64,000 bases of DNA from Tubulanus polymorphus (taxonomy: Eukaryota; Nemertea; Palaeonemertea; Tubulaniformes; Tubulanidae). Below are positions 47,701-59,700 of this stretch, in pieces. Within the stretch, counting starts at the first letter, position 1. Every line of letters begins with the position of its first letter. Both the position numbers and the translations under genes were made by a program. Under the pieces are notes generated by a model that had not been told where the DNA came from, searched no databases, and worked only from the letters and a program-made list of their open reading frames with translations. The stretch spans positions 20,186,153 through 20,250,152 of the forward strand of contig NC_134028.1 in assembly GCF_964204645.1 (NCBI RefSeq), read 5' to 3'.

Positions 47701-50700
47701 CAACTCGACTAAACTCGATAGAGAATTGAACTCATTCGTCCAAGCGAAGGTCAGTGTTTTGATACGTAAATGCATGATGAATGGGTATTTCGTAAGCTAT
47801 TTCTTTATGCGTGTCTTGATTGGCCTTAAGTGTAAAACAGTAGAGCATAATTATACCAGTACCTTTGTTTTAAAATCTAGAAAATAGTTCAAGATTTAGA
47901 AGTTACATGCAATGATAATGAAGACAGATAATATGATATTATATTGAATATGATATAACTTGTGTCTTCAAATCTTTCAAATAATTTGGAAGACATATTG
48001 TAATCTGGTCTTTTTAAGGTGTAACGATAAAAACTTGCCTTCCTGTAAACTGTTTAAGATTTATTTATCGCTTTAATCAAGAAAAACCATGTTATTTCAA
48101 ATAATTATCATCATCACACTTTTAAGGCGCCTTTCCGTTACTAAACTCATAGGTATATGCTGTTCTAGAAGATATAAACTATGTTAACGGACTGATCACT
48201 TATCACTCAAATCTTCGAAATCACGCCCTTACTTTAAAAATGCTTTACCAATTACTTGGTCGCAAAATACTAATGCCCACAACGTGGCCGCCATTTTATC
48301 TGTTTATATATGTAAAGGGTGATCCTTGTAACGAATGTGCGTGTGCGTTAGTGATGAGTGCATGTGAGTGTGATTGTTGACCGAGGGGTAAGGACTCGTA
48401 TAAGTCAACTTTTGACTTCTCCTTACTCCTCGCAATCTATATTGTTACTCTGAATATAATGTATATTGTGTCGATATTTTTTGTAACAATTTATTTTGCA
48501 AATTCATTCATTCATTCATTCATTCATTCATGCATGTGATTCACATGATAGTGTGGGTATCAGTTAACAGTTCTCGCCGGTCAGTTGGTAATAGTTCTAT
48601 GTTTTATGTTTTCGCAGGTATTCGCTGTAGAAACGCAAACTGCTGAGAAATTAAAAAGTGTTCCGTCAGATCTAATTGTAACGCTCAGCGATGCTAACGA
48701 TAATAAACCGGTGTTTTATCCGTCCGAAGTGTATAACTTCCGAACCAACGAAACAGTAACGTTAAACTCCAAAATCGGACAGGTTAGTGTTAAATGTATA
48801 TCAAGTGGGCCCTATATTAGATTGATATTACGGTCATTTACGGCAGTTTGATGTTCTGAAATTAACAAGATTGACAGAAGCAGGGGTTGGATATGAAAAA
48901 TTCTTTAAGTTGATATTTCTGTGAAAATTTTCATAAAGTTATGAAATCGGTCAGTCAATTTTATAGCTCCTTTGCTTCTTGTCATCATCATGGCAACTGA
49001 GCACTGTTTTGCCTTTATATGGGCCAATGTGTCAGTTTTCTGCTGTTTCTCGCAATACTCTGTTTGAAGAATATGCATATTTTGAAAAATTTCTTTATGT
49101 GAAAAATGAGAAAAATCCATCTTAAGTTCAGTGAAAAAAGCAAACTCAACCCCTCCAATCATCTGAGAATCAGTCCTCCGAAACGTATTTCCATTAGATT
49201 TGAGTTAAGACAAGATTGACCAAATTTATTTACTCAAAAATGTGTTGGCGTTATGTGAGCAGTGGCAATAAAAAGGACTGCATTATAATGGACTTCGACA
49301 GTACATATATATTAGGCTGAAGTTACTATAAATAGTCATCGGGATGAGTCGTCACATTTCTGAAGCCGTCTATATTTTTAAGTCCAAATTTGTATTTCCA
49401 GTTCAATTTACTAAGTGTATGTTGTCATTTGGATAAAATGTCGTCACTACTAGGATGTCGTTTCACTACTGATGGTTTATTTCAAAGTCAACTTGTTTAC
49501 AGCTATTTTGACCTATTTTCAAATGAATGATATCTGCGAATGATTCCGATGTTGCTTTTTATGTACGTAGGTTTGGGCGAATGATTCTGATCTCGGTTTA
49601 AACGGTGAAGTAGTCTATAGTATTATCTACGCGACGAATGACGGATTGAACAAATTTCAAATTGATTCGGCCGCTGGAGTCATTACGAACAAAGCTCTAT
49701 TGAGTTCACCTTATTTCGATAAATACCGGTTAACAGTACAAGCTACTGATAAAGCTGCCAGCTTATTCCAAAGGAGGTAGGTTTTCAAAAACTATATACG
49801 TATTATAGTAATTCAAGTACTTTTACTACCTAATGGTAGATCCAGGATAAATTAGTATACGTACCTGACAAATCAAGTCCTGGAAACCCAAGAGTGCTTT
49901 GGCCATACACCTGAAAGTCTTTAACCCTTTCAGTGCGTCTACACCGCAGTGCGGTGTACGAATCAGTGATGGATTTTGCTAGTACACCGCACTGCGGTGT
50001 ATTGATTTAATTAGTAATTACTAATTATCTCTTGAAAAATGGCAGCAGAAAAATGGCAGTGTCAAACATAGTGAAATATTAGTAACTAACGATATACCGC
50101 GCCAGGGTGTAGACGCACTATAGTGCTATTCCCGTTATTCAACACACTAGGGTGGAATTTTTCAGAATTTTCAAATTATCTTCAGCACTATAGGGTATTA
50201 ATAAGCCAGCACTGAAAGGGTTAAGACACAAAATCTAAGGAATTCATAGCACAATCATAGAAAATCAAGACCATATTGAGACCCAATATTGTCCTCAATC
50301 AGACAATTAACGCAAAGCAATTTTTCGGATCATTTCACAAAATTCCCCCCTCACTTCTTTTCAGTTCATGGGTCCTAAACAAGATTCAGCGTAAACCCAG
50401 TTTTAATCGGTCTGTGGTCCTATTAATTTCAGGTCATCGACAGCTGCAGTAACGATAGATGTAACAGATATAAATAATAATGCACCTGTTTTCAATAATG
50501 CACCTTACTCAACTAAAATAGGAGAATTAATTCCACCGAGATCAATCGTCTTTCAAATATCGGTAAGTATACTAAGTCTATCATTGTGTCTTGATGCAAG
50601 AAGAATAAGAATGGAGTGTGAGTGGAGGGGGGGATAAAACGCGATGGAAAGGAGTGAGGAGGGAGAGGAGAAAGAAGAGAGAATAGAGAAAGAGGGAGAG

Positions 50701-53700
50701 ATATTGGATGAGGTAGGGAAGTGGGACAGAGATGGATAAGTGAGAGAGGGAGAAAGTGAGTGAGAGTGAGGGGAAAGATGAGTGAGAGGAAAGGAGGGCA
50801 AAGGAGGGGAGAGATGAGTGAGAGGGAGGTCGGAGGGAATTTCTCTGATAATGGTTGTAAGTTTTGTATTGTAGGCAACGGATGCTGATAAAACGTCAGT
50901 GCTGTCTTACAGTATCACGGCCGGTGACTTGAACAAACAGTTCTCAATCTCGTCAATGTACGTAAGACCTCTTTTGAAACCCTAATATTTTCTGACAATT
51001 CGTCTGGAAGATGGATGTGTAGAAAGTTGAAATCTATTTGTTACAGGGGAATGGTAAAAACTGCTAAAAGTTTAGACCGAGAAGTTAAACCGTCGTACAA
51101 TTTAACAATTGAAGTCACCGATGGCAAATATGTAAGTTTGAAAATAGAATGAAATGTCTGTCTCCCTACAGCTGAATGCTAAGGAGAATTTATACTATCA
51201 AAAGCGGTAACAAGCCGATTTAACAAACAGGTCACTGTGTGTATGTTCATTCTATCTGCATGATCTGGTGCTATGGTTCTTCAGGTCGAAACAAATAAGT
51301 ACCCCCCAATAAACCCCAAAAACATATTTCACCACATCTGCTGCGATAGCGCCTTATGACATCACAAATGAGTGCGATTGCAGTCACAGTTAATACAGCA
51401 CTTGACTAAAACACACAGTAGATCAGTAGGTTTGAAACATCGGGGGAATATATTTTCTCATTATACTCATTATGGCCTTCACAAGCACAGCATGTATTCG
51501 TGGACACAGGATATCCAATTTCCCGAGATCCCACATGATCTACTGGCAATGGGGGATATATTTTAAAATGCTCCAACTAAAATTCAGCGCCACTGAATCG
51601 GATACATGTAGTTTGAAGTTTGAAGTTCTTAAAAACAACTGTAGCGTCCATGGGTAGATGTTTGATATTCCTGTTGATATTCTCTTCCAGAAAGCGTTGA
51701 CCAGTCTCGGCATTGAACTGATTGATGTCAATGATAACGCGCCTGTTTTCGGTAACAATACTTACCAGTTTAACGTGACGGAAGAGCAGCCGATCGGAGC
51801 TCTGATCGGAGTAGTCAAGGCAACGGACGCTGATGTTGGCGGGAATGGCGAAATTACTTATTCTTTTGTCGGGACCTGGTAAGAGTCGAAGATGGCTGGC
51901 TTGAAATTATATTCGAAAGATCAATCTGAGTTTATACGCAATTATATTCATTTTCAGGGCAAAAGATTTCTTTTCAATCAATGCAATTGATGGACAAATA
52001 ACTTCGACTAAGAAGTTAGATTTGGAAGCACGATCAGTTTATGAGTTCAGCGTTCAAGCTATAGATAATGGCAATCCTAGGCTGTCGAGTTCAGCTAGTG
52101 TATCAGTGTTTTTACTTGATATTAATGATAATTTACCGGTATTTGTTGGATTGCCATACGCAGTAACGATTCCAGAGAATCTACTCGCTTCAAAATTCTT
52201 CACTCCGCAGGTAACTTACATTTTATACCTTTTATACCTATTAGTTAGAGTAGACAATGCCCAAGCCAGATCGTTTTACTTCGGAATGATATCCGAGTTA
52301 GATGGTACAGTAGACCCCACTCAAGTCAAATTGACTTGAGAATGATATCTGAGTTGGATGATACAGTAAACTCTGCTCAAGTGAGATCTTTTGACTTGAG
52401 AGTGATATCTGAGTTGGATAGTACGGTGGACAGTTTTCAAGTCGGATCTTTTGACTTGAGAGTGATATCCGAGTTTGATGATACAGTAGACTCCGCTCAA
52501 GTCAAATCTTTTGACTTGAGAGTGATATCTGAGCTTGATGGTACAGTAGACTCCGCACAAGTCAGATATTTTGACTTAATAATGATATCTGAGTTGGATG
52601 ATACAGTACGCTCTGCTTAAGTCAGATTGTTTAACTTGAGTATGATATCTGAGTTGGATAGTACGGTTGACTGTTTTCAAGTCGGATCTTTTGACTTGAG
52701 AGTGATATCTGAGTTGGATGTAACAGTGGACCCCGCTCAAGTCAGATTTTTTGACTGTGATATCTGAGTCGGGTATTACAGAATATTCCATTTGAGTCAG
52801 ACCTATTGACTTGAGAGCGATATCTGAGTAAGGTGGTTTCAGATTTGCGCAGTAGCCTACAACAGATTAGATCATACAAACATTGCTTGAATTTTAGATA
52901 TGTCACTTAAGACAATTCAAATTGTATTTTTGTATATGTAGATTTCTGATAAAGATATTGGTATCAATATGGCTGTCAGATTCTCAATCACGTCCGGGGA
53001 CATGAATCTATTTACTATTGACACAAGCAGCGGCAGTTTATCATTAAAATCCCCGATTTCCCTCGCTGCTGGGAAACCTACACAATATACCGTAACAATG
53101 ATGGTCTATAATACAGAGCCACCTGTAGGTGCAGCTCTAAATCAGCCCAATAACACGGCGGATGTGGTCATCAAAATTCAGGTAAGATTGAATAATTGAT
53201 ATTACGGATTGGAATTCATCATTTTTCTGAATATTTGAATGTTATGCGGATGAGATTCGATTATTTTGCAGGATGTCAACGACAACGCTCCTTTATTCAC
53301 AAAACCTATCTACGAATTTCCAGTTTATGAAAATGAGACGCTCGGAAAACTGGTCGGAAAGTAAGTTAAGGAGTTTTAGCAACACTTCAGCTCTTTTTAC
53401 ATTGTAATCTGGTTTCAGCCTATGTTTTCTTTTATCTGGCCCATTTATCAAATTTTGGAAGGGGGGTGATCAGTGGCTCTGAAATTGCACGTTAGGATAT
53501 ATTAAAAGTTCAAAAGATTTCTGAACATGAGTAGATATCATGTTTATTACCTAGCTGTGTTTGTTCTGCATTTCTTTCCGCACTTGTGTTTAGATACTGG
53601 ACTTTGCCAAGGGAACAATGACACCCTCTACCTAAATTCTGCATCTGCCTTTTGATTCTGTCTTCATTTAAACTATGTTTCTTTCTTGTCTGAAGAGTTT

Positions 53701-56700
53701 TAGCGTTAGACGCTGATTCAACTAACAAACACGAAGTGAAATATTGGATCAGCGGAGGTGACGGTCGAAATCAGTTTCAAATTGATCAGACGTCCGGTGA
53801 AATAAAACTGTGGCAACCAATTGACCGGGATTCACCTAATAATAACACAGCATTCGTTTTACAAGTGAGTTAAATTTTCAGTTTGAAAAAAAATGATTGA
53901 CACTCAGTCAGGGTGACCACGGTTCTGGAAAACTTGATTAAATTTGATAAAACTCTATCATCTAAACAACTTCACATTTAATTCTAAGATTCCTATCAAA
54001 ATCTATCGGCAGAAAGTTATTTACTTGGCTAGCTTACTACTTGGGTCTGTCAAGATAACAACTCTGGGGCGAGTTGCACAGTCGTGACTTAAGTCCAATT
54101 GTGGTCTTAAGTTGTTAGATTGGCTATAGAACTAATTTGGTCTTAGACCGGTCTTAAGTCTAAGTCATGACTATGCATCTGGCCCCTGGTCTTAACTACT
54201 GATGTTCATTAAAGAACACAGATAGAGCTCTCTGCCTTTACCGGGGAAACCCGAATGTGAAGTCGTCCTGCCAGTTCCATGTTTTTAGTTAAAATTGATC
54301 TTACATAATTGATGATGAACGAATATCAGGGTCGAATTCAACAAGAAACTGTTGAACTGGTGAGAGACTCTTTAAGAGTTGAGTACGGTAATTGAAAATG
54401 AACTAATTTCATCTCCGAAAAATCAAATATTAGCTGACAACAGTGGAACACCGAACTGGATATCCACATGTGCAAGCGGACATCTCTTAAAAATCTTTAG
54501 ATAAGCTCTGTGGAAAATGCGATACATTCATGAGTTTGTCTCTGTTTTGCAGGTCTCAGCCAGTGATTTCGTGCCGCTACAAAACGGTACTGTTATAAAC
54601 AGCACCGCAACCGTAAAAATCACAGTTCTGGACGTCAACGACAACAAACCCAAATTTGGAAAAAGTAAAAATCATTTTAACTTTTCAACATAGATTGAAA
54701 TTTAGGTTGGAAATATTTTATGTCGTTGTTTTATTGTAGGTGTTTACAGCGTAAATGTAAGTGAATTAGCTGCACCTGGAACTGTCATATCAACTGATAT
54801 CAGAGCTACTGATATTGACGAAGGCAATTCAGCTATCGTTCAATACTATCTTCAAACCTCTAATGTAAGTATAAAACTCTCATTCTACAGTAAACTTCAC
54901 TTGTCACGGAGCTGATTGATATAATGTTTGAATTTTCCTCCATTAGGCCATAAAGAAACCATCCCCATAGGACCATCCTCCCAGTCAAAAACCTGAAAAA
55001 ATTCCCATGCCCTTCTTCATCTTACTATCAACGATTTATCGGTCCCAGTCTACCATTTTTCTGTGCATCATGAACACAGTTTTCTGTCCAAGGCTATTAA
55101 AAAACCTGGTGTTTGTTTTGCAGGTGCCATTCAGCGTTCAACAAACAACCGGTGATCTGAGTGTTAGCGGGAAACTAGATTTTGACGAAGGGATAAAGAA
55201 ATATGAATTGGTTGTATTAGGAATAGACCAAGGATCTCCATCTCAAACAGGGTAAGTGAGATAAAACATGAAGGCAGAAACATGGTTATTATTAGATACG
55301 ATTTTAGACAATGTCAGGCGCAATTAATGAGGACGGGCACCATTCGTATACCTGGCATGCTGAGTACTAAAGACTTGGGAGGGTAAGAGAGGTCTTGCCT
55401 CAGAAAATCTTGTAAATCAATGATATTTGTTGCATTAAGACATCAGGCTTTACTGATTTTATCGTTTGAGTTGAAAGTGTTTGTGCAGTTTATAGCTCTG
55501 GACTGAATTCAGTTTTCGGTTAGAATTTGACTTGGATTAAACTTTACTGTAGCACAGTGGAACTGGATCGGGTATTTTCAAGGGCACTAGAAGTTCATTA
55601 CTTGTTCCTTATTCTTTATTCCGTTACTTATTGAGAATTCATCTCCCAATAAGGAACAAGGAACAAGTTACTTGTTCCTTATTGGGAGATGAATTCTCAA
55701 TGAGTAACGGAATAAGGAACAAGTGATAAACTTCACTGCTGTGAATTTACATATGAGGGTTGTATAGGCTTTGCTATATTTGCAGATTGAGTGAAAAATG
55801 TTTGCACAATTTAAAGTTGTGTTTGTAAGGGCGCAAGAAAATCTATTCCTCAATGTTTATAAAGTTCGAGTTTTTTCTTCCGTTTCAGGTCGACTTCTGT
55901 CATTGTAAATATCGAAAATAAAAATGACAACGCGCCGATATTCATCGGCACCCCGTTTGAATTCAAACTGAATGAACAGTTACCACCAGGCACTCTGATT
56001 GGTCGAACTCAAGCTACCGATCTCGATGGCGATAAGTTAACTTATGCTGTGGATTCATCGGTGAAAGGTACCCTGAAAGACTAGTCTTTATGAATTTGTG
56101 TGGATATTTGTATATCTAGACCCAGTTCGACAGTTGTTGGTTAAGTTTTACTTAGAGTTAAATTTCCATTGTTTTATCCCTATATCCAAGAACCGAGAAC
56201 TGTGGAACTGGATTAACCATGGGGGGTCCTGATTCATAGATTCATATTCTCGGAATTCTTGTAAAATCTTTTCTTTATTTATGGTTTTATTCCAGACATG
56301 ATTACAGTAAATGATGCCGGGGAACTGAGAACTTTAATGTCATTAGACTACGAGAAAAATACGACCTTGACATTCGCCGTGAGCACGACAGATGGAACGA
56401 CTATTGTGAATTCACCGGTTAAAATCGACGTTCAAGATATAAACGATAATCCTCCCAGATTTCAGAAAGCGGAATTCAAAGCGAATGTCTCAGAGGACTC
56501 GGCAAATAAAGTCATCATTCAGGTAACTATTGGACTCCTATGGTTTTAGGACCCAATTTGAAAGGACATCTGAGTTAAGATTTGACTCTTAGAATTAACT
56601 CATTGAAAATGAATTAACTTAAACTCAGAGTTAACGCTAACTCATAACTGGAACTGGGGCCAGAAAATTAAGATTTAAGCAATGTATAAAGCAGATGCAT

Positions 56701-59700
56701 GTATTACAGTGGTAGACTCCTCTTAACTTGAATGCTTTCAAGTCGAATTATCTCTTGACTCATTAGAACCATTGCAACAGAATGTGAAATGAATTCCAAT
56801 TTCGATATGTCGAATAATCGTCTTCCTTGAACAATAATCACTGGTCCCAATTGATTTGAAGCGATCTACTGTATTAAGTTTCAGTGATTAAAATGTTTGC
56901 ATTGTAATGTCGTCATAATTTAGTGTAGAAGTTTTCTACAAGAATCAAAATTTACTGAGTTAAAATAAAACTTCTTATTTAGCTTGGGGGAAATTTTCTA
57001 CTCATTGGCTGGGCCCTAAGATTCTTTCTGTTTGTCTCTTTCTTCAAGCTTCTTTTTTGATGTTTATTTCAGGTGACAGCTACTGACAGTGACAGCGGTA
57101 TCAATGCTGTTTTACGATACATTATCATTAGTGGCAATCAGGATGGGATTTTCAGCATCAATTCATCGAATGGAGAGATTTCAGTTGTGAAAGGATCAGC
57201 TCTTAATTTCAATGTCAAACCTTTACATTATTTAATAATCCAAGCTAAAGATGGTAAGTATTTGGAAATCTAATGAATGTGCATAGCTGATAAAAAGTTT
57301 ACAATGTATGAATTAACCAACTAAATGTAATGTATCCCAACTTGACCACAGACCTAATCTCCACTGGATATCTCAAATTTCAATATTCATTAGGGCCTAT
57401 CGACAATAGAATAGAATTGAAGTTTATTTTCATTAAGATGTTACATTATTGGACACGATAACAAAGATATGATTTAAGGAATAAGAATGAATGTAAAAGT
57501 GCAGAATTGTTGAAATATTATAAGGATATTTGAAATACTAGGAATATTTGGGTGGTTCCTACCACTCTTCTTCAGTCTATGAATGGTAGGAATAGAACTA
57601 TCCAACCCGCCGAACAAGAAGAACCCAGATTATAACATTGCTGGTTTTGATATTTTTATTTCAGGTGGAGACCCGACTTTATCAGCGTTTTGTACAGTTA
57701 AAATTCAAGTTTTAGATATAAACAATAACGCACCAGTTTTTAAGCCTGAATCGTATACTGCTTCAATCAGCGAGAATTTACCTAAAGATTCTCCGGTTAC
57801 ACAGGTCAGTAAGATATACATTTCATCTAATTTGCATGGTCAGTGAGATGTACACTTTAATGCACATGGCCAGTCTGATATACATTTTGTCTAATGCACA
57901 TTATCATATTGATGTTACGTACATATGTATCACAGATTGCTCTAGATAGCAATAAACGCAAGCGATTAATCCTGTACATGAAAATGTACATTAGTATATA
58001 TCTGGATCCAGTTCCACAAATTCATACATCTTAACATGTGGATTCCAATAGATGTACAGACTTTAATTCATCATTTATTTGATACAATCTAACATTCATA
58101 TACATGTACATTAGCGAGGTTCTGTTCTTGTACATGTATTCTCTCCATTTGCTGTCAATTCATTGAAACTTCATAGGAAACTCCTCAGACATGGCTGGAA
58201 TAAGAAATACATGCCTTAAATGTGCTGATGTTTTGTAGGTAACTGCGACTGATAAAGACACCGTCGATTCCGTATCTTATCGACTTCTGAATCTGAATTC
58301 ATTATTTAGCGTGAACAGTAAAACCGGTGAAGTTGTGACTCAGCGGCCGCTAAACCGCGAACAAACCGATTCTTACGGTTTGAATATCTCGGCGTGCGAC
58401 GCGAAATACTGCGATTACACGACGGTCCGCGTGACCGTCCTCGACGTCAACGATAACCCGCCCGTGTTCAATCGAACTCATTACAAGGCGTACGTTCAAC
58501 AAAACGCTAAACTCGGACGTTTGGTAACGCGCGTCGTAGCGACCGACGACGATATCGATAATAACAAAGAGTTGACGTATTGGATTACGCGGACCGACGG
58601 TAAGTTCAGTATCGGGTACAATACGGGCGAAGTGCGTCTGGCAGGGGCGGTCGATCGCTCGGTGAAAAGCGTCTACGACATGCGAGTGTACGTCGAGGAC
58701 CACGGACGACCGTCGTTGACGATGTTCGTGCCGTTAACCGTTTACATCAACAACACAAACGCGCGCGGCCCGCGGTTCTCGTCGTTCGGCTACACGACGG
58801 CGATACCGGAAAACGCGACCGCGAACTCGCTGCTGTTGACGATCAACGCGACGGACGAAGACGAAGGGAGCGCCGGCGAATTTACGCTGTCGATCACCGG
58901 CGGCAACGTAGACGATACGTTCCGTTTGACGTCGAACGGAGATTTGTTTTTGAATAAACCGCTGGATTACGAGAATATTCGTTATTACGAGTTGAACGTG
59001 ACAGCGCGCGACAAAGGGGAGGAACCGTTGTCGTCGGTGACGACCGTGCGCATAACGGTGTTGGATATAAACGACGAAAGTCCGCGTTTCGAGGATCACC
59101 CGTCGGTTTTACGCGTTTTACAAACTACGCCTCGAGACAGCGTCATTTACACGTTCACCGCCAACGATAAAGACAGTTACCACGACGGCAATAACCTCGT
59201 GAATTACTCGTTGGAAACGGGGGCTCCGCAGTTCGCCGTTAACAATACGGGAACGTTGTACGTGAACACCGATGCGCTCGCCGTGCAGACGTATACGGTA
59301 CTGATACGCGCGCACGATCGGGGAAAACCCAGTCGCACGAGTCAGCCCGCGCGCGTACAGGTCGAGGTCGTTGGAGATTTCTCGTTATATCCGATATTCT
59401 CGACAACTCAGTATTATAAGAGATTAGTCAATGAGAGCACAGCACCCCCAGTGGAATTATTGGACATCGATGCGTGGATCGGAGGCGTTAATAATGGATT
59501 AAAGGATTCGGGGATTAATTATAGTTTAACGGGAGATGGTTCAACGGATTTTACTCTTAATCAAAACACGGTAAGAATTGACTTCTACTTCGAATTCATA
59601 AGTCAGGTCAAGAGGCATGTGGGTGACTTCCTGGTCGAAACAAGGTTGGCCTACTCATTCTTGATGAATGAAATATCGTCACTCACTAGATGGTGCAACG

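Noticed and set aside
50513-50878. 121-codon Ser/Pro/Leu-rich minus-strand frame
   Set aside because: It is the complement of the purine tract plus part of cadherin exon 14.
52321-52791. Repetitive frames on both strands
   Set aside because: Generated by the 60-bp minisatellite, whose length is a multiple of three.
58350-59315. Antisense open frames across cadherin exon 29
   Set aside because: Explained by the G/C-ending codon bias on the sense strand; the sense frame has clear EC motifs.
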